Source: Purpureocillium takamizusanense (taxonomy: Eukaryota; Ascomycota; Sordariomycetes; Hypocreales; Ophiocordycipitaceae). From it: a DNA stretch of 64,000 nucleotides. A program made the translations under genes and the position numbers. The stretch covers positions 248,001 through 312,000 of the forward strand of contig NC_063075.1 of the NCBI RefSeq assembly GCF_022605165.1, in the 5' to 3' direction. The notes beneath the pieces were generated by a model that was not told the DNA's origin, did not search any database, and saw nothing but the letters and a program-made list of their open reading frames with translations. Below, in pieces: positions 1 through 14,160 of the stretch (position 1 is its first letter; each line of letters opens with the position of its first letter).

Positions 1-1876
1 CGTCCTTGAGCTTGGCGATTTCTGCCTCGAACGCGGCGTTGCCCTGTGCATCACCAGCATCTGGAATCGGCTCCGCCGCCTCGACCACGCCCTCTTCCGT
101 GACTGCTCCGACTACGGCAGAGCCAGCACCGCCCTTTCCTTTCTTCTTCTTATTCTTCCTCTTGGACGCAGCGGTGGTCGATGGAGCAGTCGCAGGGGTG
201 GCATCGGTGGGCTTCGCGGCTGACGTAGAGGGTACTTTAGCCTCAAGTTTCTTAGACAACTCATCAATCTTGGCTTGAGCCTCCGACTTGCCCTTCTTCA
301 GCCCCTCGATCTGTGTGTTGAGGTCGTCAATGAGCTTCTTGGACACCGTCCTTGCTGCGTTCGCCTTGGCCAGCTCGGCGTCCAGGTCAGCGCCCTTCTT
401 GTCTGACGTGGCTAGAGAGCCTTCCAGCTCCTTGAGTTTGGCCGCGTGAGCCTTTTTGTCCTCTAAGGCATCTTCTTTGAGCTTCTTCAACTGCGCCTCG
501 GCGTTCTCCAACTTCTCGGTCAAGGCGGAGATTTCCTTGGCTCGCTCATCCAGCTGTGACTGCCAGGCATCCCGGGAAGCTGCCGAGTCGCGCGAGTCGC
601 TTAGTTCCCTCGTTGCGTTTTCGAGAGTCGAGACGAGGCCGGCGCTATTTTCCTTGACGGCGGCCAGCTCCTTTCTCAGGTCCTCGGCCTCCATCTTGAG
701 CCGTTCAATCTCTTCCGTCTTTGCGGCGACGTCGGCCTGCAGCTGGGGAATCTCTTCGTCATAAGAAAAGAATTCCTCCCCATCGGCCTTGTCATCGAAG
801 GCTGTGGCCTTTTGCTTTGGGGAGAACATGCCGATGACGGAGGCAACGGGCGACTTGACCTTTTCCGGGGCCTTCTCCTGCTTGCTGCCCATCGAAGGGT
901 CCATTGCAGGTTCCGCCTTGGCCTTGTCCGCGTCTTCGGTCGCACCGGGTTCTGGCTTGCTGCCTGCCTTGAGCTGGTCGAGCTCCTCCCGTACCTGGGT
1001 CAGCTGGTCCTGGGCCTCGTCGTGCTTCTTCTTAAGCTCATCCTTGTCCGCCGAGACGCGCTTCAACTCCTGCATGACCATGTCGCCCCGCAAGTTCAGC
1101 TGGTTGAGGTACTCGACGAGCGCGTCCGGGTCGCCAATGGATGTCAGGGGCGTGTTCTCGCGAAGGGCCTTTTCGAAAGGCTCGATGGCGGTGGCGCGCT
1201 TGTGAGCAACTCTATAGGAGCGTAGGAGTTCTGCATTTTCTAATCAGCACGACTGCGTAGCACAAGAGGCGTGGCCCGGGGGATAAGGGCTTACCTGGAT
1301 ACGTGGCCTCGAGCTTTTCCAGCTTGCGCAGGCGCTGCTTGATCTCGGGACTCATGTCCTGGGCCGATGCGCCGCTTCCTGCACCATCCTCGCTGTCGAC
1401 TCTCGGCTTGTCTCCGGCCGTGTCCTTGGTAGTGTCTGCATCCTCTTTGGCCTTTGGGGCCTGCTCGTCCTCCCCGTTCTTGACCGCGACGCCGTCCTTT
1501 TCGGGGACCTGCGGCTTCGGCGTGCCCGCCCGACTAGGCTCGTCGCTGTCATCAATCACAAATGCGGCCTCAAAGACCGCCGGGTCTGGGTTCGGCGGCG
1601 CCGCGTCCGTGTTTGTCGTGTCCGTAGAGGGCTTCTTCGTGCGCGCCGTGCGCTTTGCGCTGCCGCCGCCGCCGCCGCGAGACGATGTCGAGCCGGACCG
1701 GGAGACACCCGCGGCGGTGCTACCCCCTTCGGTGAGCTTTTGTTGGCGGGCCTGCTCCTCGGCAATGGTCCGGTCGATTGCGCCTCGAATTCTCTGCACG
1801 GAGGGTCATATCAGCGGCCAGCCTGCGTTGGGGAAGTATGCATGTGCCTCTTGGAGCGAGAGCGCACCTGAAACAT
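1..1876 (-). CDS. IMH1: Golgin, Imh1-type coiled-coil Golgi protein (partial, C-terminus outside window)
   Basis: This is a long coiled-coil protein expected to tether vesicles at the trans-Golgi. The model has three exons: 1868-1876 (Met-Phe-Gln), 1295-1793 and 1-1230. The introns, 1794-1867 and 1231-1294, are both GT-AG. The joined start MFQRIRGAID followed by IAEEQARQ is, from memory, the characteristic N-terminus of fungal Imh1 golgins. About 579 residues are visible. A Ser/Thr/Gly- and Pro-rich, low-complexity segment fills roughly residues 25-140. Heptad-like Leu/Lys/Glu coiled coil follows after about residue 155 and continues to the window edge. A Lys-rich patch lies near 130-170 on the plus strand. 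The C-terminal GRIP domain that would prove the family and bind Arl1 GTPase lies beyond position 1 and cannot be seen. The frame stays open through all of exon 3. The gene is divergent from LNP1. Family assignment rests mainly on the N-terminal motif, so another coiled-coil Golgi protein is the main alternative. Confidence 0.72.
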
Positions 1877-2874
1877 GATGGTTCTGTCGACCTGTGTCGG
1901 TCGACCGCGATCCCTACGCCTTGTGTTGGCGGAACCATGGAGCGATGCTAGCGTTTTACTATGTCGCGGGGAGGCTGTACTTTGTACTACAGCTGCGCAT
2001 GCGGCATTGCTGCGACAGCCAGGGAGGACACGGGCGTGGTTGTTGGAGTAAACCGAGGCTGGCTTGCTTCGTGTTGGCCGCGATATGAATGAAGCTGGGC
2101 CGGGGTCCCAACGCAGCGCAGCACGGCATGGCACAGGTGTCCTGTACTGTGGCTCAGCGGGTGCACGGCTGCAGGCAAGGTGCTACAGTCGCAGCCTCCA
2201 CACAGTGGAGGCCCGTCCCAGGGTGTGGCTGGTGCAGCTCTCCAGCTACTAATAAGGTAGGTAAGCGGGATTCAATGCAGGGATCTGTGCCCACTGGCAG
2301 ATGGACTGGACGGGACAGTGGAGGTGGTGACCTGAGCTGAGGTGCTGCTGGGTAGGCAGCTTCGGCGAGCCTGGTGAAGCCTGGGTCGCGGTCGCCAATG
2401 AGCGAGGTGGCACCTCACCCGCGTGCCGCCATCCCGCCAGGCGGTCACAGGCTCGTGCCCGCTGTTTTATTAGCGCCACAGCCCGCCCACCCGCATCACC
2501 GCCACGCGAGCTGCTGCCGGGCGGCAGCTTCCAGGTTGGATGGTTGGTTCTCTCTGACGGGAGCTTCTGTCAACCTCATCACTCACTGTGCAACATCCAA
2601 CGCTACGCTGCGCTTCCACCCCCCCTTCCCCCCACAGCGCAACCAGCTCACGCACCACCACCACCACCACCGTCGCCCGCGTCTCGAGCGCGAGGCTTCC
2701 CTTCCGACGGTTGCTCCTTGCATCACCTTACCTACCTACCTAGATACCCACCCTCGAGCTCTGCCTCGCCGTGCAGCAGCGGCCGGGCACCCAAGACCGT
2801 GCTGCTGCGTGGCCCAGCTTCCTTCCCCCCCGGGGCCGCCGCTCATCAACTGAGTTGAACCCCCCGACGACGAC
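1877..2874. promoter_or_regulatory. Divergent promoter region between IMH1 and LNP1
   Basis: This 1-kb space separates two genes transcribed away from each other. It contains CT-rich tracts, a short CAC repeat near 2653-2670 and a TACCTACCTA tract near 2730. No reading frame in it looks like a gene. No TATA box was recognised. Confidence 0.6.
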
Positions 2875-4325
2875 ATGGTGTCCTTTTGGCCGTGGAAGGT
2901 TCGTCGACAGACACATGTCACAACACAGTTCCCCCCTCTTCCCCCTCCCCGTTGTCGCGTCGGCCTCGCATCTGCTCTGCTCTGCTTGGCGTACTAGCTA
3001 ACCCGTGGCGTTCGTTCCCGTCGCCTTCCAGAGGGACGCCTCCTCGACCGCCTCGTTCGAAAAGACCCTCTCCACCCTCTCCGTCAAGATCGCCGACTCC
3101 CAGTCCCGCCTCGACCGCCTCCGCGCCAGCTCCCGCCGCGTCAAGGTCCTTTGGACCCTCTACCTCGCCTTCGCCTACACCGTCTACGCCATCGTCGTGC
3201 TCCTCGTCGTGGGCTATGCCAGCCTCGGCGCCCTCGAGTGGACGGGCCTCGCCGGCGGCCCCGTCGTGTACGACCCCCTCCCCGTCACCCTCCCCGTCAA
3301 CCCCCCATGCAAAGTCGTCGCTAACCCTGCGCTCGCTTGTCCTCCGTATCGTTAGCATCTACCTCGTTCGCGCCCTGACGACGGCGTACTCCACGTTCCG
3401 CATCGAGAGCGTCTCGGCTCGCCTCAAGGAGCAGCAGGACGAGCGCGCCAAGACGATCCAGAAACTCAAGGACGCGACAAAATACGACTCCACCCTCGAG
3501 CTCCTCGAGAAATACGGCGGTGGCGACGCCGGCGACTCCCCGCGGGGCAAGAAAACAAAGGCCCCCGGCGACGAGGACAACAACGACGGCGCCGCCGCCG
3601 CCGCCAGCAAAAAGAAGGGCCCACCCGGCCGGACGAACCTCCCCCCTCCCCCAACCGCAAATATCCAGCGCCGACCCCTGGCCACATCGTCGCCGCCGCC
3701 TTCGGCCTCGCACCCCGAGCAGCTAAGCCCCCGGCCCGACGGCGTCGGCCACCAAGATTCCCTCGACCCCACGGCCGAGTTCGCGCCCAACGCCTTTGCG
3801 CACCAGCCTCCACCTCATCCCGCCGCGGACGGCCCGTCGTACCCCGCGCAGCAGCAGTACGCGCCCCCGCCGCAGGCCGAGCCGCACTGGTACGACCGCA
3901 TCTTCGACGTTCTTCTCGGCGAGGACGAGACGGCCGCCCGCAACCGCATCGCCCTCATCTGCCGCTCCTGCCGCCTCGTCAACGGCCAGGCTCCCCCCGG
4001 CACGCGCTCCCTCGCCGAGCTTGGCCCTTGGAAGTGCATGGCCTGCGGCGTGCTCAACGGCGAGGTCGACGAGGGCCGCCGCATCGTCGACGAGGTGCTC
4101 GACCGGCGGGCGGCGGCCCCTTCCTCGCCACCCTCTGCTTCTCCTTCCGCGGCCGCGGCCGCGGCCAGCAGCGACAGCGACAACGGCCACGAGGAGGATA
4201 GCACGGCCGAGGCGGCGCCGCCGTCACCACACGGCAAGAGTACCAGCTCGGAGGGCGCGGGCGGCGAGGCAGGCAGCCCCGCTGCCGGAGTCAAAGCGCG
4301 GCGCAAGAGTAAGAGGAATGAATGA
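2875..4325 (+). CDS. LNP1: Lunapark, ER network junction protein
   Basis: Lunapark stabilises three-way junctions of the tubular endoplasmic reticulum. The model has three exons: 2875-2898 (MVSFWPWK), 3032-3267 and 3356-4325, with introns 2899-3031 and 3268-3355. The first donor is GTTCGT and the second GTACGA. The spliced protein has about 409 residues, normal for fungal members. A basic coiled stretch is followed by two closely spaced hydrophobic segments, about residues 40-62 and 67-90, forming the ER hairpin. A charged coiled coil, a long Pro/Ala-rich disordered segment and the C-terminal lunapark zinc ribbon follow. The ribbon has Cys289-x2-Cys292 and Cys314-x2-Cys317, preceded by the conserved WYDRIFDVLLGED motif. 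The tail is acidic/Ala-rich and ends with a basic KARRKSKRNE. The ATG at 2875 was chosen because it gives the conserved MVSFWPWK start. The in-frame reading upstream of exon 3 is intron. Confidence 0.9.
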
Positions 4326-5033
4326 GCAGCATGAGCCATGTCATGGGAACGGGCGGGACGGCGTCCGCGGGACATGTGCTTCCAGAGGTAATGGAAAACA
4401 AAACAGCGAGGCGCACAAGGTACCACGTGGGTATATATGTAGCTACTAGGTCGGTAGGTAGTAGGCACCATGAAAACAATGCAAAATCTCAAAAGGAAAG
4501 CATACGCATTCACTCACTCACTCACTCACACACCTACACTCACTTCGACACGGTCCCCCTCGCAATCACGCCGGTAAACAAGAGTAACAAAAAGACACAC
4601 ACGTCATGTGCAAAGTCTATCTATCATTCATACCCTCTCCCGTCCCGTCCGTCCTATGGGTTCCTTCTCTGGTCCTTGCGATTCCCGTTTGCCATGCCCA
4701 TTCCATCCATTCAACGTCAAGTCAAGTCGAATCGGTCGTCGTGACAGCACCTCTTCTTTCGTCTTGTGCAGCTGCCGTGAAGCCCTCCCTTTGGGCGCAG
4801 CCTCCCTCGCCCACAACTACATCCGAGGGAGGGCGCGTCCCAGGCAACGCAGGGCCCTCCTTGGTCCCAGTGACGCTCACAACGTATCTGAGCCCTCTCC
4901 AGGACGCGTGCTGCTACAACACCCGCCAGCCGCCCCCTACCCAGGCAATCAACAGGCCAAGCGCAGCAACGAGGGTGACGAGGTTTCGACCCTCGGTGTG
5001 GCCGTTGCCTTTGTCCGTGAGCGTGCCGGCTCC
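4326..5033. other. Intergenic space between convergent LNP1 and SR-kinase genes
   Basis: This is 3' flanking DNA of two convergent genes. It contains a (CTCA)n/(CACT)n-like tract at about 4511-4545. Long frames on both strands here have no recognisable domain and are taken as chance. Nothing else is supported. Confidence 0.5.
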
Positions 5034-6835
<1,802 letters not shown>

Positions 6836-7016
6836 TCAGCAAAGAGTTTGGATGCGATGGGCGGCGGCGCGTCCGGGAGGGGGACGGGGAGGGGGGTTAG
6901 ATAGGAGAGGCGAGAAAGGGTGTGGCGGCGCTGGGCAGTAGCCGGTGGGAACGGAGCGGGTGGGGGAGGGGATGAATGGATGGATGGATGCGTTTGCGGC
7001 GGCGAGTCGAGGGCTT

Positions 7017-7062
7017 GGTGCCGGCGCTGGTGCTGGTGCCGGTGCTGGTGCTGGTGCTGGTG
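7017..7062. repeat. GGTGCT/GGTGCC hexanucleotide repeat
   Basis: Imperfect tandem copies of GGTGCT with GCC variants lie in the upstream region of the SR kinase. Confidence 0.8.
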
Positions 7063-7761
7063 GGATAGTAAGTAGATGGCGGGGGGGCGCGACCAGCGGA
7101 CTACGCGGGCTGAGAGGCGACAAAAAGGCGGGCGGGCGGGCGGCGTCAAGCAAGGTGAGGCAAGGCAATGCCATGCAGGGCAAGGTAAGGTGAGGTGAGG
7201 TAAGGTGAGGTATTAGAGGGGTAAAAGGCTGTCCGGAGGGGGGCAGAGCAGCACTAGTTGAGCCCCGAGCGAGTGAAGTGAGGTAGACGGGCTGCGCTGG
7301 CTGGCTGGCTGGCTGCACTGCAGCAGGGGGGGCTGCGCTGCGCTGGCGTCTAGCGACAGACCCTCAATGCGTGACCGGCAGCGACGCAACTCATGATGAT
7401 GCCCGATGCAGGGCACCAGGCGCGCGCCGAGCCAGCCAGCCCAGCCATGCACCCATCCATGCATCCATCCAGAGCCAGAGGCCAGCCAGCCAGGCGAGCG
7501 AGGGGCCGAATCAGAGCCGCCAGCGTAGCGAACCCGGAGACAGCGACGATCATGAAGCAAGCAAGCAGGCAATCAGGGAAGAAGAAAAAAACGAGACAGA
7601 GAGAAACGCGGGGAGAAATGGCGGGGGGTGCAACCTGGACTTGAGAAAGCTCATGGTGGTGGTGAGTGATTATGCGACTGCACCCGTCCTAACATGGCTC
7701 GCGCCGCCGTTCCGTTGTGAGAGCGACTTTGCTTTGCCGGCAGGGCGACGGAGCGGACCGA

Positions 7762-7792
<31 letters not shown>

Positions 7793-9103
7793 ATATCTCT
7801 CTCTTTTCTCGGTTTGTCTATTGTGTGCGCGCGCGAAAAGACACTGAAGAGGACGAATAGCTCGAGGCGACGTCAACGAAACGCGAGATCAACGGGTCGG
7901 TCGCGGGGCGTCGAGCTTGCGCTTGAAGCTTGATGGGTGAGGCACTTGCGAGAGCCAGCGGTCGCCAGAGGAGGAGGGACGGTAGGCGAGAGACGTCGCC
8001 GTCAGAGGCGTGGTGGGCGGCGGCGGAGGCGGCGGCAGTCGCAGCAACGGAAAGACGGGCGAAAGAGGCAAGTGGGAGAGCAGAGAGTGATGATGAGAAG
8101 GAGAAGTAGGAGTAGCGCGAAGTAGCTGGTGTGCTGCAGTTGCAACAGGAGCAGGAGCAGCAAGCAGCGACAGACAGCACGGGCACAGTGGAGACGACGA
8201 GACGGGATGGACGAGAAGCGTGGCGAGCCAAGATCAGTCGGGTAACCCCAGGCGGAGAGGCGCCAGCAGCAGCAGTAGCAACAGCAGCCAAGGTGTGAGT
8301 GAGGATGAAAGACGACGACGGTAAGGTATGTATTACCTTTGCCGGACCCGGGGAGGGGCCACCGCCAAACAGACGGACAGTGGGTGCGGGCAGGCAGGCA
8401 GGCAGGCAGAGCAGGATGGCAGGGCAGTGGCGGGGTGGGGAGAGCAACCTTGGAAGGCAAGGCAAGCTGATGCACCGCTTCCATCGAGCGATGAATGATT
8501 GACTTGATGAAGGCGGCGGCGGCAGCGGCAGCAGTGGGCTGGCAGGCCAGCCTGGGCCGCTACCCGACCCGAGCCCCCCAACTCCACTACTAACTTTGGT
8601 GGTGGTGAGGCAGTGATTGCAGCTGACTCCACTGAAAGGGCAACTGACGAACGGTGGGAGACGGCGGGGGGGGTGGAGCGCACTGGCACGGAGCACCGAC
8701 ATCCATGAGTCCATCATGGGTCGGGCGCAAGTAAGTAAGGTACCTAATATCACCGGGCAGGAGCAGGAGCTGGCGCTGGCGCTGGAGGAGCCGTGAAAAA
8801 AAGGAGGGAATCGTCATCAGGCCGCGACATCAAACGCGGCACGACGACGACGATGAGGGGGGTAAACGCGCGCCGTAGACGGGAACGGGAACGATGGGAG
8901 GCGCTTGTTGCATCCATCATCAAACCCCCCCGAACTCAGTAGGGCAGTCAACGGGCATAGCCACCCGCATCCAGCACTTGATCCAGATGGCGGGGGGATC
9001 TGGTCCACGGATTGATGGATCCATTGCCGCTAAGAAAAGAACGCCGCACGGACCCGACGGGCAGACAGACAGACGACGGGTGGCTGCCGCACTGCCCGGC
9101 ACG

Positions 9104-9151
9104 GCACTGCGCTGCGCTGCGCTGCACTGCACTGCACTGCACTGCACTGCA
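9104..9151. repeat. CTGCG then CTGCA pentanucleotide repeat
   Basis: About three CTGCG units run directly into about five CTGCA units, so two variants of one pentamer sit side by side. Confidence 0.85.
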
Positions 9152-10038
9152 TGCCAGGGCGCAGCTCCATGAAATGGATGGCCCGAAGAGAAAAAGCACA
9201 CACCCAAACGCTGAACGGATGCGCGGCCACTGGAAGCAGCCTGCGACAGGCAGGCAGGCAAGCACCTGAAATGAGCATCGACAACGACGACAAAGGGAGA
9301 TCGCCTCAAGTATCTTTCGATGCCGCATCGACGCCCTCTCACGGTGCCTGCCTGCCTTGCGCACGCGCGCGCGTCGCCATCTCGCGCCCACGTTACGTCG
9401 TCTGCATAGGTGGGTTCCGCGCCACACGACATGGCGGCGGTGGCGGGCACCTTGCCTATCCTTTGTCGTCATCGCCGGCCCATGTGCCAGCGCATCGCAT
9501 CGCATTGCAGCGCAGCGCAACAGGCCGGGCGTGGGAACAGACCAGACACCACCTCAGCAGGACGTAAGACGGCGACTGCGAGCACCTCACAAGCCAGCGC
9601 GCTTACACGTGCACCGCCCAGCCACGATGGAGGATAGGGGGGAAATGGAATAATAATAATAATAAAAGCCATGGCCGCCGGCCGCTGGCCATTGGCCTAC
9701 GGCGTCATGTGCCGCGAGGTGATGCGCGGCTCCAGCGGCATCATCATGCGGTGCATGTGCCCCCGGCCCAGCCCAGCCTAGCCCCAGCCCAAGTGGGAAA
9801 GGGAGGGGGCTGGTGATGATAATGATGGCCACCTGCCTGGCCCGTCGCTTGAACGGCCCGGTGCGCATCGGCCTGGTCGTCCCTGGGCCAGCTGTGGGCT
9901 TCCATCCATGCCACGCCTGCCTTTCGTCATGCCTTGTAGATGGAAGACGGCGGGAGGAGGGGCGCCAAGCGACGACCTTGTCGCAAAGACAGGTGGGGGG
10001 GTTCGCCAAGGCGCACTTGGTGGCCGGACATGCAATCA

Positions 10039-10069
10039 AAAGAAGAAGAAGAAGAGGAAGAAGAAGAAG
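10039..10069. repeat. AAG/AGG trinucleotide repeat
   Basis: A purine run of GAA units with one GAG-GAA interruption lies in non-coding DNA. Confidence 0.8.
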
Positions 10070-10160
10070 CGAGACCCATGAATGATGAGGCGGTGGTCCT
10101 TGATCGCCGCAAACGACAGCATCCGTGGGCGGCAGTGGTGGTGGTAGGCGACGGCGCTTG

Positions 10161-10685
10161 CTAGGTAGATTCCAGGAACCGACGCCAGCGGCTGTAGAAA
10201 GCACTAAAAAAGCAGGCAAGCTCATGCGCTGCTGGCGCCGCTTACCACCGCCGCCCGCAACGGACTCTGTATATAAAACGCGCGCGAACCAACAGGGGGA
10301 ATGGATGCAGCAGCAAAGCTCAACGGCACACGGGTATGTATGTATATATGTAGGCAGCGATGAGCGGGAGCAGGGAGAAAAATCATACGTACCCAGTCTC
10401 ATCATAGTCGTCGTCTTCTTCATCTTGGTCGCCGCCGTCGTCGTTGGTAATGATGGGCTTGAGGTCGCCCTTTTTGCGCTTCTTGGCCGCGAAGCTGCCG
10501 CCGCCGCCGCCGTTGGAGCCTGTGACGGCGATGGCGGGCGGCGGCAGTTGCTGCGCCGCCGTCTCTTGCGCCTCGTCGGCCGCCGGGGCGCTGCCGTTCA
10601 TGGCCGTTTCGTCGTCTGCCGTCGCCGTGCCAGTGTCGCCGGGTATCGCGGCGCGCCCGCCCTGCTGTGTCGTCGCCGCAAGCAT
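10161..10685 (-). CDS. Possible two-exon small acidic nuclear-type protein, unrecognised
   Basis: I do not recognise this gene. A frame from the ATG at 10685 encodes an Ala/Thr/Gly-rich stretch, then a basic KKRKKGDLKPIITN patch and a dense Asp/Glu patch. It ends exactly at a perfect donor GTACGTATG (exon 10393-10685). A polypyrimidine-AG acceptor 189 nt on opens exon 10161-10203 in phase. That exon adds AFYSRWRRFLEST and a stop, for 111 residues. The KKRKK patch could act as a nuclear signal. Support is the strong donor, the phase match and the non-random composition. Against it are the weak branch point and the lack of any known family. The donor could instead join a different downstream exon, and an upstream exon is possible because the frame stays open to about 10937. 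Confidence 0.33.
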
Positions 10686-12779
10686 GAATGGCTCGCCGAA
10701 GGGGGTTAGCAGGGACCGACTCGCCGTCGTCGTCGGCGTCGTCGTCAGGAGGGTCGCGATTGGCGTCCGGGGCCCGCAGTCGCGGTCAGGGATCGGAATC
10801 GTGAGGCGCCAAAGCAGATGGTCGGTCCTCGCGGAAGTCGGGTCGCGCTGCGCATCCGTCGTCTCACGGTGAAATCGGCGACGGCGCAGAGACAGGGAGA
10901 GTGGGGGGCGAGATGCGCAGGCAGGTGAGGCGGACAATGGATGGAATGGAATGGGAGGAAGACGGATGGATACAACGCTGGCTGGCCGGTTGGCGTGGGT
11001 GGTGGTGTCCGTTGGTGGCCCCTCTCTTGGACGCGGGACCCGTTCGCGGACGGTCCCGTCTCAGCCCGCCCGCCGTAGTGGTAGCTTTGTTCGTACCTTA
11101 GGGAGGGGGCGACTGACTGTGAGCTATCCTGCGCTTCGATGGCTGTTCGCGGATGCTTCCAAGTCAGCGTTGCTGCTGCTGCTGCTGCTGCCGCCGCCGC
11201 TGCCCGTCACCGCTTCAGCGTCTTGTTATTGTTATTGGCCTGGTGTTCGTTGTTGTGTCACATTCATCAATTGTTTGTTGCATGTAGCATGTACTTCGTA
11301 GTGCTTCAATGGTACCGATTGTTGACGTGGGAGCGCAGCGCTTCTGCCGGCGCAATCTGTTGAATACGCCAAGCCCGCCACCACCAGACGCGAGAGCGCG
11401 TTCGTGGCGCCAGGCGTTTGTTGGGGCTGCATCGCGGCGCATCACAGCGTAATGCATAGCATCTCGGCAGGCACAAAGCAAAGAAAAAGTCAATCGCTCG
11501 CTCACCCAAACCACGGAAGCCTTTGATTCTACTAACGAGGCGGCCTTGCCGGGCAAGCGATGGGCCGCCCCTACCTCTGCCTCTGCTTCCATTCTGCCTC
11601 TGCTTCGGCCCTCCGCTCCAGCAGACCGCCAGACAGGCAGTTATCCCGGACCGCCCGAGGGCAGGTCCTTCCCATTGAGGCGACAGCACGACGCGGGTGC
11701 GGCTGGCACGATCGTGTGTACCTGCCCGGACGTACGCACGTATATTGGGGTACTCACGGGCGGGCAGGCGGGCAGGCAGACAGACCTGCCCAGCCCGCAC
11801 GGGCTTGCCGAGCAGCTCCGGTCCAACGTTCACGGCAACACCATCGTTTTGCTCAGCGACCTAACGACGACGGATGTCCGGCATCGCCTTCTCGAACATG
11901 GATGCACCTCCGGCCGGGCGGGAAACCTCGCGGATCATGGATGGCGGATCGGCAATTACTAGACCAGAGGTCTGCTATTCATCGGGGGCGCTCCGTGCAG
12001 TGAGAAACTCCATGCTAGCCCAGGGAGCCCAGGCACTGGCAGTGGGGGTGCCAGGAGGAATACCCCGGAAGGGGGGTTGGGGGGCACATCCATGCTGAAG
12101 AAGCCGCCTGTGGCAAGGTACTTCGTACTACTAACCTTACCTGCTACACGCTACCATGCCTACCTCCCAGGTCGGCCGCCGCAGGGACCCTCGGACCGGC
12201 CGCTGACGTCAGTGCCATTAACTCCCATCAGTCCCCCATGCCAGTATCCCCAGACTCGCATGAATCCCATCTTTGTTACCCAGAGTATCGCAGCCATTCA
12301 CAGACCCGTCATCGCTTTTGTTGACTGCTTAGTTGTGAGCCACTTTAGTTTTCTAGCCTTACTAGGGCATCCATGGCCAGTGTACAAACGCCCGACTCCA
12401 GTCAAGGGCTCAGTCGTGCCACCAGCCACGCAGATCCTTCACCTCACCTCATGTCCTGACTTGGTAGCGGCAGTCCCCATTCCGAGGCATGTGGACGTCT
12501 GGTCTCGTCACATGGCCTTCGCCGCCGACCACGGGACGCCGTGAGCACGATGCCTCGGAGACGCTTCGTTTCACTCGTCACTCGCGTCCGTCCCCTCGCC
12601 TCGGCCCGCTCGTGCAGGCAGCCGACGGTCCTCTCGAATCAGGTCGCACAAAGCCCCGGCATTGCTAACATACATGTGCGAATATGTACTGACCCGTCAC
12701 CGTAGCTGATCCTCCCCAAACGCCAAAGCACTCCACGGTAGACCACCCCCATTGTTACGATCTTCATCGCCCGCCTCAG
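10686..12779. other. Gene-poor intergenic region upstream of the small acidic ORF, downstream of IWS1
   Basis: The stretch contains a CTG/CCG trinucleotide run near 11168-11200 and scattered AG/CA-rich segments. A frame of 155 codons on the plus strand (12077-12544) and overlapping frames at 11.3-12.0 kb show no motif. No gene is supported. Confidence 0.45.
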
Positions 12780-14160
12780 CTAGGCCCGCTTCTTCTTCTG
12801 CGTCATGCGCCTAAACGCCTCCATGCCGCTGGCTCCCAGCGGCCGGTGGTCCTGGCCCCGTGTCCCGTCAAACGTGCTCTTGGGCGCGATGGTGTAGCTC
12901 TGCGGCAGATGGCCCATCCGCGCTTGGTTGTCGGCGCGCGCCGGCGCCAGAAACGCATCCCGCGCTGTCTGCGCCGGGCGTTGCGTGAGACTAAACTGCG
13001 AGCCGGCCTTTTGACGCTGGGCCACCTTGGCAGCACTGCAATTCTCGGGTCAGCGTCTCTCCTTTGTGAACGGGACAGATCAGCAAAAACGTACTGATAG
13101 TCAAACTCGCGCGTCTCAATGTGCCTCTTCTTGTAGTCGTCCGTCCGCTTCAGGATCGGCCGGCTCCACTCGCCCAGCAAGCGCTCTGCCATGCGCTTGA
13201 TACTGGGCTCCGGCTTCTTGCTCCGTGTGTAGAAAAGCACCACCTTGCCGATGCCGCTGCTCATGAGCGCCTCCTTCTCGATACTAAGCTTGGTGAGCGC
13301 CGAGAAAATGTCGCGCTGGATGTTGTATGCCGGCAGGGAGCCGTCGTTGAGCGGCTCCAGGAAGAACTTGACATGCTGCAAGAAGTTGGTGTCGGGATCC
13401 AACACTGCGTGCTGAACGTTGTTGCGGTTCAGGAGCCCGACGACTTCGGGCAGCAGCTTCAGCTTGTGCAGCGCGGGTTGGCCTGCCCCGCGAGCCGCGT
13501 TGTCGTCGACGCAGGCCCTGTCCATCCGCGTCTTCAGCTCCGCCAGTGTTTCGTCGATTTCATCCTCGAGGTCCTGCTCGCCGGTAAGTCACTGCTGCTT
13601 GTCTTCTCCACAAGCAAACGTACAATCTCGTCCTTGCGCTTCCTCTTGGAGGCTGCCGGCTTCTTGATGGCGGCATCCAGGGCTCGCTCAATAGCAAGCG
13701 CCCTCCTCTGCTCCGGGCTGAGGTCCTCCTCGTTGGGACCCTCGTCAGGGCTCTTATCCTTCTTCGGACGTCGCCTCTCACCTTCTCCGGTTCGTCTCGA
13801 TCGCCGCTGCGGTACTTCTCCGTCCGCCTCTGCTTCATTGTCCATGGGGATATCGTCGTCCCGGTCTCGTCTCTTTTCCCGTCGCCCTTCTCGGGGTTTC
13901 CTCACCGTCTCGCCCTCCGCTCTCTTCCGCTTGCTCGCCTTCAGGGTGCGCGCCGCATCCTCGTCGATGTCCACCGGTCGGTCTTCGATGTTGGCGGTCT
14001 CAGGGTCGTAGTCTTCAAACTGGTCCTCGTCCACCTCGGACAGGAGATCCGAGTCGCGGTCCGAGTCTGCAGCGGCAACCTCGTCCTCAAATTCCTTCTC
14101 CCTACCGTCATCGACAGGCTCGTTTGCTGGCGAGCCAGCAGGCGATTCGGCCTCGGACAT
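12780..14160 (-). CDS. IWS1: Transcription elongation factor Iws1/Spn1
   Basis: Iws1 binds Spt6 and RNA polymerase II and links elongation to mRNA processing. The model has three exons: 13624-14160, 13095-13573 and 12780-13035, with introns 13574-13623 (50 nt, GTACGT donor) and 13036-13094. The protein has 423 residues. The first 180 are disordered and strongly charged, with acidic DSDRDSD/EDQFEDYD blocks and Lys/Arg-rich blocks, as in all Iws1 proteins. A TFIIS N-terminal (LW) helical domain follows at about 185-330. It includes LKLLPEVVGLLNRNN, FLEPLNDGSLPAYNIQ and GIGKVVLFYTRSKK segments. The basic C-terminus ends in TQKKKRA. The ATG at 14160 has a GCCGCC Kozak context. An in-frame region extends upstream but its sequence is not family-like. 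The gene is divergent from BRL1. Confidence 0.93.

Noticed and set aside
7818..8753. 311-codon minus-strand frame
   Set aside because: Product is Ser/Leu/Pro/Cys low complexity without motifs, and lies in repeat-rich upstream DNA of the SR kinase.
12077..12544. 155-codon plus-strand frame downstream of IWS1
   Set aside because: Pro/His/Val-rich chance frame with no motif, lying in the 3' region of a minus-strand gene.
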